NCBI RefSeq assembly: GCF_001269655.1
Contig: NZ_LHVE01000004.1
Span: forward strand, 124,001-188,000
Origin: Pseudomonas thivervalensis
GTDB taxonomy: Bacteria > Pseudomonadota > Gammaproteobacteria > Pseudomonadales > Pseudomonadaceae
DNA: 64,000 nt
Reading direction: 5' to 3'
This document shows positions 37,373-45,942 of this stretch, piece after piece. Below the pieces are notes generated by a model. It had not been told where the DNA came from, searched no databases, and was given only the letters and a program-made list of their open reading frames with translations. Each line of letters opens with the position of its first letter. Position 1 is the first letter of the stretch. A program made the translations under genes and the position numbers.

Positions 37373-37467
37373 TTGTGGCGAGGGAGCTTGCTCCCGCTGG
37401 GGCGCGTAGCGGCCCTGTTTTTTTGGGGCTGCTGCGCAGCCCAGCGGGAGCAAGCTCCCTCGCCACA
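37373..37467. repeat. REP palindrome (TGTGGCGAGGGAGCTTGCTC family)
   Basis: Full copy between the convergent second arcD and the CoA transferase gene, with inner dyad GGGGCTGCTGCGCAGCCC. Confidence 0.85.
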
Positions 37468-37494
37468 GGGGGCAGTTTTAACCGGTAGCGAGCG

Positions 37495-38841
37495 TCACCA
37501 CCGTGCCCGATGCGCCCCCAATTCCGCCGCCGGCAAAGTCCATTGCAGCGGCGTCCCGGTGATCTTCAAGGGCACCTGCAGGCGATGGGCTGGCCCCCAT
37601 GGCGTCTGTTCGACGACCAACCCTTGATCATCCTCGGCCTCGGCCGGCAATGGGGTCGGGTCGCCGGCGCCACGTTCGATCAGCAGCTTCGCCGTGCGCG
37701 CCAGTGACAAGCGTGCCGAACCGCCGTGACCATTTTTCAAGCGCCGGGACAGCAGCACCAAGGCGCTGGCCGCCAGCAGATAGCCGGTGCCGTGATCCAA
37801 TGCCTGCACCGGCAGCGGTGTTGGTTTGTCGGTGTGCTTCCAACCCATGCCTGCTTCGGCAATGCCGCTGCTCATTTGCACCAGGCTGTCGAAGCCGCGC
37901 CGGTTCTGCCACGGGCCGCTCCAGCCGTAGGCATTGAGGCTGACGTCGATCAGGCCCGGGGCCAGTTTCCGGCGCTGTTCGGCGCCGTAGCCCAGGCGCT
38001 CCAAGGCGTCGGCACGGTAGCCGTGCAGGAGGAGGTCGGTGTCCTTGAGCAGCGCCTCGAATGCCGCACGATCATCGGCCCGGTGCAAGTCGAGGCGGGC
38101 GCAGCGTTTGCCCAGGGTGACTTCCGGGACCACGCCGGGTTCGTTCCAGGTCGGCGGGTCGATGCGCAGCACGTCGGCCCCCAGTCCGGCGAGGAAGCGG
38201 CTGGCGACGGGGCCGGCCAGTACACGAGTCAGGTCCAGTATCTTGAGGCCCGCCAGTGGCTGGGTCACGGAGCCGAGCCAGGGCTTGCGCTGTCCATCCG
38301 CCGTTTCGTCCAGATGCACCAGCGGCTCGGCATTCACCGCCAGGCCTTGAGGGTGGGTTTGCCAGGCCTGCCACGAACGCATCTCGGCGGCGCAACCGCC
38401 AGCGTCGACCACGGCCTGTTCCAGCTCGGCCTTGTTCCAGCGGGCGACCCTGGCCGCCATGTCGGCGCGGTCGGTGCAGGTGCCGAGGACTTTTTCCGCC
38501 GCCAGGCGATGATGAGGTGCGTTGGTGTGCAGGCGAATCCAACCGTCGGCGCAGGCATAGTCGCCGGCCACCGGGTCCCACATCGGCGGCACGCTCCAGC
38601 CGATGGGGCGCAGGGAGGTGGAGAACCAGAACGACGCCAGGCGCCGATCGACCTCGACGGGGGGCAGACGGCCGGTTTGCTGGTGGATGAGCGCGGCGGT
38701 CGCCTGGCCAGCCACGGCGATGCTGGCACTGGCCAACTCCGTGACGGCGAACGCCGAGGGTAGGGCGCCTTCGCCAGTAAACGTGATTGGGATCGTGGGC
38801 AAACCAAGCGCGGCTTGCATGGACGTGAGCAGATCTGCCAT
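37495..38841 (-). CDS. CaiB/BaiF-type CoA transferase (family III)
   Basis: The 448-residue protein contains the family III CoA-transferase signature QPLAGLKILDLTRVLAGPVASRFLAGLGADVLRID, but at residues 195-229 rather than at the N-terminus where it usually lies. The first 190 residues resemble a carboxy-terminal half (PPMWDPVAGDYACADGWIRLHTNAPHHRLA). After the signature come LDLHRADDRAAFEALLKDTDLLLHGYRADALERLGYG and LNAYGWSGPWQNRRGFDSLVQMSSGIAE, as in formyl-CoA transferase relatives. The order suggests a permuted or fused architecture that I have seen annotated in other Pseudomonas. Substrate unknown. It is 35 bases from a convergently overlapping DUF454 gene start region on the same strand. 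Confidence 0.82.
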   Translation of the reverse strand: MADLLTSMQAALGLPTIPITFTGEGALPSAFAVTELASASIAVAGQATAALIHQQTGRLPPVEVDRRLASFWFSTSLRPIGWSVPPMWDPVAGDYACADGWIRLHTNAPHHRLAAEKVLGTCTDRADMAARVARWNKAELEQAVVDAGGCAAEMRSWQAWQTHPQGLAVNAEPLVHLDETADGQRKPWLGSVTQPLAGLKILDLTRVLAGPVASRFLAGLGADVLRIDPPTWNEPGVVPEVTLGKRCARLDLHRADDRAAFEALLKDTDLLLHGYRADALERLGYGAEQRRKLAPGLIDVSLNAYGWSGPWQNRRGFDSLVQMSSGIAEAGMGWKHTDKPTPLPVQALDHGTGYLLAASALVLLSRRLKNGHGGSARLSLARTAKLLIERGAGDPTPLPAEAEDDQGLVVEQTPWGPAHRLQVPLKITGTPLQWTLPAAELGAHRARW

Positions 38842-38875
38842 CGAAAGCCCTCCAGTACGAGAGGGCGATCATAGA

Positions 38876-39319
38876 TCAAAAATCCGTAGGGGGGCGCTTT
38901 GCGGCCCAGCGGGAGCAAGCTCCCTCGCCACAAGAGCCCTGTGTCTGTTCCGGGCGCGACCAGATCCACAGGTTGCCAAGGCCCATGCCGGCGAGCGCCA
39001 GGTAAACCGGCCAGCCGTGGTCGAGCATCACCAGCATCAGCCCGGCACAAAACAGCATGCTGGCGCTGGCACCAACCTTGGCCCGGCGCAGGATGATCTT
39101 GCCGTTGCGCCAGTTGTGCAGCATCGGCCCGAACAACCGATGGTGCTCCAGCCAGGCGCTCAGGCGCGGCGAACTGCGGGTCGCGGCCCAGGCCGCCAAC
39201 AGGATGAACTCGGTGGTCGGCAGGCCGGGCACGACGATGGCGACCAGGCCGATGGCCAGGCTGGTGTAGGCGAGCAGGGCGAAGAGCAGTTGGCTGAGTT
39301 TCGAGGGCGTGCGGCTCAT
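38876..39319 (-). CDS. YbaN/DUF454-family membrane protein with REP-derived C-terminus
   Basis: The 147-residue inner-membrane protein begins MSRTPSKLSQLLFALLAYTSLAIGLVAIVVPGLPTTEFILLAAWAATRSS, the DUF454 (YbaN) signature with PGLPTTEFILLA, then HRLFGPMLHNWRNGKIILRRAKV and two more hydrophobic helices. The last 19 or so residues (SCGEGACSRWAAKRPPTDF) are translated from a half REP sequence (GAGGGAGCTTGCTCCCGCTG). The natural stop seems to have been lost or replaced when the repeat arrived. Function of DUF454 is unknown. Confidence 0.82.
   Translation of the reverse strand: MSRTPSKLSQLLFALLAYTSLAIGLVAIVVPGLPTTEFILLAAWAATRSSPRLSAWLEHHRLFGPMLHNWRNGKIILRRAKVGASASMLFCAGLMLVMLDHGWPVYLALAGMGLGNLWIWSRPEQTQGSCGEGACSRWAAKRPPTDF
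38905..38932. repeat. Solitary REP half within the 3' end of the DUF454 gene
   Basis: Only CCCAGCGGGAGCAAGCTCCC plus TCGCCACA is present, without the opposite half found in the complete copies. It lies inside the coding frame. Confidence 0.75.
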
Positions 39320-39347
39320 GTGTTTCTATCCGACATCCACTTTCTCC

Positions 39348-39436
39348 TGTGGGAGCGAGCTTGCTCGCGATAGCGGTGTGTCAGGCGCATGAAGGTCGAC
39401 TGATCTGACGCCATCGCGCGCAAGCTCGCTCCCACA
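39348..39436. repeat. REP palindrome (GTGGGAGCGAGCTTGCTCGC family)
   Basis: Complete palindrome, followed near 39478 by a stray TCCTGTGGGAG fragment, upstream of the DUF454 gene and beyond the end of hemO. Confidence 0.85.
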
Positions 39437-39498
39437 CGGGTTTCTGGGTGACTGCAATATATGCATTCACCATGAATCTCCTGTGGGAGTGATGTGAA

Positions 39499-40089
39499 TC
39501 AGGCCAACTCGGCCGCGTAAGCCTGTTCCAGCAGGACCGTAAAGCGATTGAAGGCGTCCAGCGCGCCTTTGTCCGCCTCGGCTTCCTGCTGCTTGGTGAA
39601 GGCCAGGCCATCGAGGGTGCGGGTGAAGGTTTTCCAGCCTTCGGCGCGCCCGCCAGCGGGTTCGGCCAGGTGCCGGGCGCCGAAGGTTTCGCTCAGCCCC
39701 AGGCCCACGGCGCGCTTGATCAGGAAGGCGGCGCCGAGCTTGGAGCCTTCGGAGACGAACAACCAGCCGAGCGCTTCGGCCTGGGTCGGATTGTTCACCG
39801 CACCGGCCACCGGCGCGGGGACTTCGGTGTCCAGGTCGGCGAGATCCGCTTTGGCCGCTTCTGCCCGGCAGCGGTCCGGCAGGTCGGGGATCAGGGCGGA
39901 CAGCTCGGCGTCATTGTACAGCGCCACCAATTCCGACTGGAACAGGTACTGGGCGACGACGAAACGGGCGAAGCTGGCCGGGGTTTCGAACGGGGCGTGG
40001 GCCTTGACCAGCGCGTCGAGCTTGCTGTGGGGCTCGTGGGTGATCTGGTTCAGGCGTTGGGAACGTGAAGTGGGGCGTTGTGTGGTCAT
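39499..40089 (-). CDS. hemO: Heme oxygenase (HemO/PigA type)
   Basis: HemO opens heme with oxygen and releases iron, CO and biliverdin in the cytoplasm. The 196-residue protein matches the Pseudomonas HemO pattern: SQRLNQITHEPHSKLDALVKAHAPF with the proximal histidine in THEPH, FARFVVAQYLFQSELVALY, EALGWLFVSEGSKLGAAFLIKRA and FGARHLAEPAGGRAEGWKTF. ATG at 40089 follows AAGGAATTG. It is downstream of the TonB receptor on the same strand with a 184-base interval containing REP sequence. Confidence 0.93.
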   Translation of the reverse strand: MTTQRPTSRSQRLNQITHEPHSKLDALVKAHAPFETPASFARFVVAQYLFQSELVALYNDAELSALIPDLPDRCRAEAAKADLADLDTEVPAPVAGAVNNPTQAEALGWLFVSEGSKLGAAFLIKRAVGLGLSETFGARHLAEPAGGRAEGWKTFTRTLDGLAFTKQQEAEADKGALDAFNRFTVLLEQAYAAELA

Positions 40090-40113
40090 GAACAATTCCT
40101 TCGAGTTGGAACA

Positions 40114-40244
40114 TTGTGGCGAGGGAGCTTGCTCCCGCTCGGTTGCGTGTAGGAGCTGCCGAAGGCTGCGATCTTTTGATCTTTCGCTTGGGACTCAAGT
40201 GTCTTGGGAAAGATCGCAGCCTCGTTGCACTCGACAGCTCCTAC
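40114..40244. repeat. REP-type element between receptor and hemO
   Basis: A half of the TGTGGCGAGGGAGCTTGCTC family is followed by a complete GTAGGAGCTGCCGAAGGCTG palindrome. The opposite half of the outer family is missing, so this looks like a decayed nested element. Confidence 0.8.
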
Positions 40245-40272
40245 GGCCGATAGCTGCTGCGGTACAGACCCG

Positions 40273-42867
40273 TCAGATATCCCAGATCAGGTTCACCGCG
40301 AAGTTACGCCCAGGCGCGGTCAGGCGATCGAGGTTGGCGGGGCTCAGCACCGCCGCTTCGCCGACGCTGTCGTAGCCGCGCACGTCATCCCACAGCCAGT
40401 ACTTCTTGTCGGTGAGGTTGTAGAGGCCGCCGCTGACGGTGACGTCGGAGGTCACCTTGTAGTAGCCCGTCAGGTCGAGGATGCCGAAGCCTGGCGTCTT
40501 GAACTGGCTGCTTACGCCATCGGGCGAGTTGAAGTTGCTGTCGTCGACGCGGTCCTTTTTCTTGACCAGGGTCCAGCTGAGCAAGCTGCCGAACTGTTCT
40601 TGGTCGTAGCCCAGGCCGAACACGCCGGTGAGCGGGTTGACGCTGTTGAGCGGCTCGCCCGTGTCGTTGTTGCGCCCGTAGAGGTAGGCCACCGAACCTT
40701 GGGTGTAGAGGCCTTTTGGCGCGCCCAGCACGTCCAGGTTCAGGCGTCCCTTGGCTTCGACGCCCTTGATGGTGGCGTGCTTGATGTTGTTGCTCTGGAA
40801 GGTCAACTGGTCGGCACCGGGGGTGATGGCGTCCTCGTTGATGAAGTCGCGGTACTTGTTATAGAACACCGCCACGTCGAACGAACCGGCGTCGAAACGC
40901 CCGCGCAGGCCGGTCTCGTAGCCCTTGCTTTTTTCCGGGTCCAGGTCCGGGTTGGGCTCCACGCTATAGCCAGCGCCGGGGTTGTCGAAACGACCGTACA
41001 AGGCTTTGGCGGTCGGGGTGCGGAAACCCTCGGCGTACTGGCCGTACCAGGTGTACTGGTCGGTCAGGGCATAGGTCACGCCGAATTTCGGCGAGACGCG
41101 GTGCCAGGTTTTGTTCTTGTCGCTGACTTGACCGCCACTGGTGGGGTCCACGGTATTGAGGAATTCCTCGGTCAGGTGCGGCTTGAGCCGGGTGTAGTCG
41201 TAGCGCAGGCCGGGCGTGAAGGTCCACTTGTCCCAACTGATCTGGTCCTGGGCGAACAGGCTGTAGGTGTTGATGGTCGGGTCCGGGAAGTCACTGGCTT
41301 TTGCCAGCACGTCCCGGGTGCTGATGGCGCCCACCGCCGAGCACCCGACGCCGACCGCCAGGCACACGCCATTGCCGCTGCGCGAGCCGGTGACTTTCTG
41401 TTGCTTGATCGTGGTGCCGTAGGTCAGCGCGTGATCGGTGTCGGCGACGCTGAAGGCCTTGTCCAGCTGCGCATCGAAGACCCACTGCTTCTCTTCGTAG
41501 AGGGTATCCCGGGTGCGCAGGACCTGGCGGGTGATCGGAAAATAGAACTCGGCGGTGCTCTGGTCGGTCTTGGCGACCTGGTGGTTCAGGCTCCACTTGA
41601 CCTGATCGGCCAGCGCGCTGTCGAGGGCGAAGCTGTGCTCCAGGCCGAAACGCTCGCGGGTGATGGTGTCGTTGCCGGTGCGCCACTGGTACATGCCGCC
41701 GGGGAGTACAAAGGCGGGGATCGCCGGTTGACCGTTGGCGTAAGGGCCGCCGTAGGCACTTTTCAGGTCGGTGTCGCGGTCGTCCTTGTATTTCTCGTAG
41801 ACCAGGCCAAGGCGTGCGTCATCGCGGTAGTTCCAGCCGAGCTTGGCCAGCACGTTGTGGGTGCGCACATCCTCCGGGTTGGCGGCGGTGCGGTCCAGGC
41901 CGGTGCCGTTGTGGCTGCCGTAGGATTCGGTTTCGTGACCGTCGCGCTGGCTGTAGTGCAACAGACCGTCGAACTGCCCGCTGCGACCGGCGACGGTGGC
42001 GGACTTGAGCCAGCTCTCATCGGCGGAGCTGTAGCCGGTCTTCAAGCGCGCGCCAACGTCTTGCCCCGGCTTGATGATGTCGTCCGGATCGAGGGTGAAG
42101 TAGCTGACGGCACCGCCAATGGCATTGCTGCCGTACAGCACCGAGGCCGGGCCGCGGAGGATTTCCACGCGTTTGATGATTTCCGGGTCGACGTAATTGC
42201 GCTGGGTCTTGGCGTAGGGGCCGTTGAAGAAACCCCCGGGTACTTCGACGCCGTCGACCTGGGTCAGGATCCGATTGCCGTCGATGCCGCGGATGTTGTA
42301 GCCGCTGATACCACCGCGCTGGCCCGCACCGCCCACCGAGACACCCGGTTCATAACGCACCAGGTCCTTGAGGGTGTTGACGTTGTTGCGGTCCAGTGCC
42401 TGGCGGTCGTGGACGGTGACCGTGCTTGGCACGCTGGTGATGTCCTGTTCCTGGCGGGTGGCGCTGATGGTCACTTGCTGCAGCTCCAGCGCGCTGCCGC
42501 TGCTGCGTTTTTCCAGGACGATGCTGTTGTCGCCCAGCTTGCGGTAGCTCAGGTTGGTCCCCACCAACAGGCGCTCCAGGGCTTTTTCAGGTGGCAGCGA
42601 GCCGTTCACACCTGGCGACGCGACGCCGTCGGCCAGTTCCGCCGGCAGGCCGACTTGCCAGCCGGTGACCGCGGTAAAGGCGTTCAGGGCCGAGACCAGT
42701 GGCTGCCGGGCAATGGCAAAGGTGTAGTCGCCCATGTTGCGTGCGGGCGGTTGTACGGGGGTGGCGGCCAGGGCGAGCGGCGTGGCGCCGGCCATCAGGA
42801 TGGCGGCGGTGAGCAGCGAGAGCGTGCAAGAAGGGACAAGAAACCGGCAAGTAAGGCGAGAGGACAT
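40273..42867 (-). CDS. TonB-dependent heme receptor with signalling domain
   Basis: The 864-residue outer-membrane protein has a signal peptide, an STN signalling domain at about 45-115 (FAIARQPLVSALNAFTAVTGWQV, LLVGTNLSYRKLGDNSIVLEKR), a TonB-box region (LELQQVTISATRQEQD), the plug (IRGIDGNRILTQVDGVE, RVEILRGPASVLYGSNAIGGAV) and the barrel. The heme-receptor FRAP/NPNL pair appears as FRTP (615-618) and NPDL (639-642). The loop between them has Tyr624 and Tyr634 but no histidine, resembling PhuR/BhuR-type tyrosine ligation more than HasR. It follows a sigma/FecR pair, a cell-surface-signalling layout like Bordetella hurIR-bhuR. GGAG lies eight bases before ATG 42867. Confidence 0.9.
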   Translation of the reverse strand: MSSRLTCRFLVPSCTLSLLTAAILMAGATPLALAATPVQPPARNMGDYTFAIARQPLVSALNAFTAVTGWQVGLPAELADGVASPGVNGSLPPEKALERLLVGTNLSYRKLGDNSIVLEKRSSGSALELQQVTISATRQEQDITSVPSTVTVHDRQALDRNNVNTLKDLVRYEPGVSVGGAGQRGGISGYNIRGIDGNRILTQVDGVEVPGGFFNGPYAKTQRNYVDPEIIKRVEILRGPASVLYGSNAIGGAVSYFTLDPDDIIKPGQDVGARLKTGYSSADESWLKSATVAGRSGQFDGLLHYSQRDGHETESYGSHNGTGLDRTAANPEDVRTHNVLAKLGWNYRDDARLGLVYEKYKDDRDTDLKSAYGGPYANGQPAIPAFVLPGGMYQWRTGNDTITRERFGLEHSFALDSALADQVKWSLNHQVAKTDQSTAEFYFPITRQVLRTRDTLYEEKQWVFDAQLDKAFSVADTDHALTYGTTIKQQKVTGSRSGNGVCLAVGVGCSAVGAISTRDVLAKASDFPDPTINTYSLFAQDQISWDKWTFTPGLRYDYTRLKPHLTEEFLNTVDPTSGGQVSDKNKTWHRVSPKFGVTYALTDQYTWYGQYAEGFRTPTAKALYGRFDNPGAGYSVEPNPDLDPEKSKGYETGLRGRFDAGSFDVAVFYNKYRDFINEDAITPGADQLTFQSNNIKHATIKGVEAKGRLNLDVLGAPKGLYTQGSVAYLYGRNNDTGEPLNSVNPLTGVFGLGYDQEQFGSLLSWTLVKKKDRVDDSNFNSPDGVSSQFKTPGFGILDLTGYYKVTSDVTVSGGLYNLTDKKYWLWDDVRGYDSVGEAAVLSPANLDRLTAPGRNFAVNLIWDI

Positions 42868-42902
42868 CGATAGCGCTCCGTGTCGCATCTGTTATAGGTG
42901 CA

Positions 42903-42926
42903 GATTCGCATTGCTGGATGCGAATC
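42903..42926. promoter_or_regulatory. Dyad upstream of the receptor gene
   Basis: GATTCGCAT and ATGCGAATC are exact reverse complements with six bases between, ending 36 bases before the receptor ATG. It could be an operator or an RNA hairpin in the leader. It does not match a Fur box well. Confidence 0.45.
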
Positions 42927-42986
42927 AATTGCATTGGCTATAACGAGACGAACCAGCGGAGCCTATCGAGTAAAAATAATTCTCAT

Positions 42987-43943
42987 TCAGTTCAAGATCA
43001 CCAGCGCCGGAAATTCCTGGAGCCGCGCCGAGGTGATGTGGGCCAGGGAACGGACCACGTCCAGCGGCTGATCGAGGCGGTAATTGCCGGTCACCGCGAC
43101 GTTGGCCAACTGTTCGTTGCTGTTGATGATCCAGCCGGGGTAGTAACGGCGCAGCTCGGCCAGTACCTGGCTCAGCGGCCGGTTCTCGAACACCAGCCGA
43201 CCCTGGACCCAGGCCAGGTCCGTGTTGGCATCGAGCCGGGCCGGGCGGTCGAAGCCGTTGGGGCCGATGCGGATACTTTCCCCGGCCGACAGCCGCACAT
43301 GGGTATCGTTGCGGGTGGCGCGCAGGTCCACATCGCCGCGCTGCACCTGGACTTGGGCCACGCCGTCGAGGTAACGCACGGCGAACGTGGTGTCGCTGAC
43401 GCTGGCGGTGACCGGGCCGGCATCGATTTCCAGCGGTAGGGTGCGGTTGCCCGGGACCTCGAAGAAGGCCTCGCCCTTGTACAAGCGGGCCACGTGCCGT
43501 TGTTCATTGAAGGTGCTGGAGAAGGCCGAGTCGGTGTTGAGCAGGACCTTGGAACCGTCCTCCAATTGCAGGCGCTGGCGCTCACCGACCACCGTCAGGT
43601 GATCGGCCTGGAAATGCAGGGGCAGGTCGCTGAAGTTGAACAGGCCGAGAAACAGCACGGCGGCGGTGGCCAGGGGTTTCCAGTGGGCACGCAGGCGCGA
43701 CAGCGCGGTGACCTTGGGCGCGGTTTCCAGTCGGCGGGCACTTTCCAGCACCTGCGGGCCGTTCCAGATCGCCTGGGCCCGGGCAAACGCCTCGCCGTGA
43801 CGTGGATCGGCGGCCAGCCAGGCCTGGAACTGCCGCGTCTGTTCCTCGCTGGGGCTGTCCAGCAGGATCAGCCAGTCCAGCGCCTGCTCCATGGCATGGG
43901 CGGTTTCCGGCGTCGGCTCAGGAGAAGGGGAGTAGTCCGTCAC
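42987..43943 (-). CDS. FecR-family anti-sigma/sigma regulator
   Basis: The 318-residue inner-membrane protein has an N-terminal cytoplasmic sigma-binding domain (MEQALDWLILLDSPSEEQTRQFQAWLAADPRHGEAFARAQAIW), one transmembrane helix (PLATAAVLFLGLFNF, about residue 92-108) and the periplasmic FecR domain (RLQLEDGSKVLLNTDSAFSSTF, GEAFFEVPG, VRYLDGVAQVQVQRGDV). A GTG start at 43943 with GAGAAACC upstream is chosen; a longer frame from 44024 overlaps the sigma gene. It receives the signal from the STN domain of the receptor downstream. Confidence 0.9.
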   Translation of the reverse strand: MTDYSPSPEPTPETAHAMEQALDWLILLDSPSEEQTRQFQAWLAADPRHGEAFARAQAIWNGPQVLESARRLETAPKVTALSRLRAHWKPLATAAVLFLGLFNFSDLPLHFQADHLTVVGERQRLQLEDGSKVLLNTDSAFSSTFNEQRHVARLYKGEAFFEVPGNRTLPLEIDAGPVTASVSDTTFAVRYLDGVAQVQVQRGDVDLRATRNDTHVRLSAGESIRIGPNGFDRPARLDANTDLAWVQGRLVFENRPLSQVLAELRRYYPGWIINSNEQLANVAVTGNYRLDQPLDVVRSLAHITSARLQEFPALVILN

Positions 43944-44020
43944 GGTGGTTTCTCTTATTAGCGGCCCGCACAAGCTACAAGCCGCAGGCGGAAGGAGGCA
44001 AGCCTGTACGCAGCGTGAGG

Positions 44021-44533
44021 TCATAGGTTGCGTTCAGCCACACCCACACAGATCGCCATGATCAGTTTCAGTTCCTTTTGCACCGTACTCAGGGACACAC
44101 CGAGCCGTTCGGCGATTTCCTGATAACTGTGGCCATGCAGGCGGCTGAGGATGAAGATCTGTTGCTGTCGCGGACTCAGGGCTTGCAGGCTGACGTCCAG
44201 GCGCTCGAGCAATTGTTGGGCATGGGCGGCGTCTTCGGCACTGCTCTGGGGGGCGACGACGTTGTGGACGACCTCCAGCGGTACGTCATCCAGCAAGGTC
44301 CGGGACTGGATGCGCCGGGCACGCAGATGGTCCAGCGCCAGGTTGCGGGCGGTCTGGAAGACAAAGGGTTCGAGGTGCTCGACCGTGCGTTCGGCCAATG
44401 CGCGGGTGACGCGCAGGTAGGTTTCCTGAAGCAGGTCTTCGGCAGTGCTGGGGTTGCTGACCATGCGCTCGAGGGTGCGCAGCAGCGGCGTACGCTGGGC
44501 GAGGAAGACGTGATGAAAGCGCGATTGACTCAC
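44021..44533 (-). CDS. ECF sigma factor for heme uptake (HasI/HurI-like)
   Basis: The 170-residue iron-starvation ECF sigma has region 2 (VSNPSTAEDLLQETYLRVTRAL, FQTARNLALDHLRARRIQ) and region 4 (ALSPRQQQIFILSRLHGHSYQEIAERLGVSLSTVQKELKLIMAIC). It heads the cluster sigma-FecR-receptor-hemO on the minus strand. A palindromic Fur-type site lies 22 bases before its ATG, so iron should repress it. Expected targets are the receptor and perhaps hemO. Confidence 0.92.
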   Translation of the reverse strand: MSQSRFHHVFLAQRTPLLRTLERMVSNPSTAEDLLQETYLRVTRALAERTVEHLEPFVFQTARNLALDHLRARRIQSRTLLDDVPLEVVHNVVAPQSSAEDAAHAQQLLERLDVSLQALSPRQQQIFILSRLHGHSYQEIAERLGVSLSTVQKELKLIMAICVGVAERNL

Positions 44534-44555
44534 GGTAGGGCCCGATCCGGTTCGA

Positions 44556-44580
44556 GTAGATGATAATGCTTATCATCTAC
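44556..44580. promoter_or_regulatory. Fur box of the heme-uptake sigma gene
   Basis: Two exact 11-base arms, GTAGATGATAA and TTATCATCTAC, flank TGC. The centre matches the GATAATGATAATCATTATC-type Fur consensus well. It sits just upstream of the ECF sigma ATG. Confidence 0.8.
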
Positions 44581-44604
44581 TCTTTTGGTCAAGCGCTGAT
44601 TTCT

Positions 44605-44700
44605 TGTAGGAGCTGCCGCAGGCTGCGATCTTTTGATCTTGATGTTTCGCTCGCAATTCAATTGAGCCGGAAAAGATCGCAGCCTGCGGCAGCTCCTACA
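44605..44700. repeat. REP palindrome (GTAGGAGCTG family)
   Basis: Arms TGTAGGAGCTGCCGCAGGCT and AGCCTGCGGCAGCTCCTACA. It lies between the heme-uptake promoter and the end of gap, ten bases past the gap stop. Confidence 0.85.
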
Positions 44701-44710
44701 GTGCCGAACA

Positions 44711-45712
44711 TTATTCGGCGTTACACAACGCCAGGCAGTTATCCAGCATGCGGTTGGAGAAGCCCCATTCGTTGTCATACCAGGCCAATACCTTGAGCAG
44801 CTTGCCGCTGGCCTTGGTGTGGTTGGCGTCGAAGATCGACGACAGCGGGTTGTGGTTGAAATCGCTGGAGACCAGCGGCAGGGTGTTGTAGCCGAGGATC
44901 TTCGAATGCTGGCTGGCATGGCGCAGCAGTTCGTTGACTTCTTCGGCCGACGCTTCGCGCTTGAGCTGAACGGTGAGGTCCACCAGGGACACGTTGATCA
45001 CCGGTACGCGCACGGCCATGCCGGTCAGCTTGCCGGCCAGTTCCGGCAGCACCAGGCCCACCGCTTCGGCGGCGCCGGTCTTGCTCGGGATCATGTTCTG
45101 GGTGGCCGAACGGGCGCGGTACGGGTCGCTGTGGTAGACGTCGGTCAGGTTCTGGTCGTTGGTGTAGGCATGGATGGTGGTCATCAGGCCGCTTTCGATG
45201 CCCAGCTCGCGGTGCAGCACCTGGGCCACCGGGGCCAGGCAGTTGGTGGTGCACGACGCGTTGGAGATGATCTGGTGGGACTGGCGCAGGATATCGTGGT
45301 TCACGCCATACACGACGGTGGCATCGGCACCCTTGGCCGGGGCCGAGATGATCACCTTGCGGGCGCCGGCGCTGATGTGCGCAGCAGCCTTGGCACGGTC
45401 GGTAAACAGGCCGGTGCACTCGAACACGACGTCGATCTTCTCGGCCGCCCAAGGCAGTTCGGCCGGGTTGCGGATGGCGCTGACCGAGATGCGGTCGCCA
45501 TTGACCGTCAGGCTTTCGTGGTCGTGCTGGACGTCGGCATCGAAGGTGCCATGCACGGTGTCGAACTTGAGCAGATGGGCATTGATTGCACTGTCACCCA
45601 GGTCGTTGATGGCGACGATCTGCAGGTCGCGACGGTAGCCTTGGGTATACAGTGCACGGAGGACGTTGCGGCCGATGCGGCCAAAACCATTGATTGCGAT
45701 TCGAAGAGTCAT
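44711..45712 (-). CDS. gap: Glyceraldehyde-3-phosphate dehydrogenase, type I
   Basis: Gap converts glyceraldehyde-3-phosphate, NAD+ and phosphate to 1,3-bisphosphoglycerate. The 333 residues carry the NAD loop [15 protein letters not shown], the active-site [17 protein letters not shown] with the catalytic cysteine, the [12 protein letters not shown] stretch and the closing [14 protein letters not shown]. It is divergent from edd across 230 bases that contain two HexR-type sites, so it is expected to be induced with the Entner-Doudoroff genes. This matches the gapA-edd arrangement of other Pseudomonas. Confidence 0.97.
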   Translation of the reverse strand: MTLRIAINGFGRIGRNVLRALYTQGYRRDLQIVAINDLGDSAINAHLLKFDTVHGTFDADVQHDHESLTVNGDRISVSAIRNPAELPWAAEKIDVVFECTGLFTDRAKAAAHISAGARKVIISAPAKGADATVVYGVNHDILRQSHQIISNASCTTNCLAPVAQVLHRELGIESGLMTTIHAYTNDQNLTDVYHSDPYRARSATQNMIPSKTGAAEAVGLVLPELAGKLTGMAVRVPVINVSLVDLTVQLKREASAEEVNELLRHASQHSKILGYNTLPLVSSDFNHNPLSSIFDANHTKASGKLLKVLAWYDNEWGFSNRMLDNCLALCNAE

Positions 45713-45734
45713 TAACTGCGCCGCCGTCGATTTG

Positions 45735-45749
45735 TTGTTGGAATTACAA
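45735..45749. promoter_or_regulatory. HexR operator 1, gap side
   Basis: TTGT-TGGAATT-ACAA fits the HexR consensus TTGT-N7-ACAA exactly. It lies 23 bases before the gap ATG (minus strand), overlapping the probable promoter or leader. Confidence 0.8.
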
Positions 45750-45796
45750 GATTATTCGCATAAAAATAGAAAACAAGCCTTTTTAGTGGCAATATT

Positions 45797-45811
45797 TTGT
45801 TTTATCTACAA
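45797..45811. promoter_or_regulatory. HexR operator 2, edd side
   Basis: TTGT-TTTATCT-ACAA is a second exact match, 132 bases before edd and 48 bases (centre to centre 62) from operator 1. Two separate sites suggest that gap and edd promoters are each controlled. Confidence 0.8.
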
Positions 45812-45942
45812 CGAGTGACCTGAATCAACTGGTCCGAATGGTCAAAAACCGTCTGTCGCATCGCCTTCCACACAGCGTGCAGCGGGCTTTTGACCAGCAT
45901 AGACAATCAGGTCGCCACATCCGTTAGCCTGGAGTTCTATAC

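Noticed and set aside
40204..42873. An 889-codon open frame on the plus strand opposite the TonB receptor
   Set aside because: The composition (VVAxVEVGH-type repeats) is that of the antisense strand, and the minus strand has all receptor domains.
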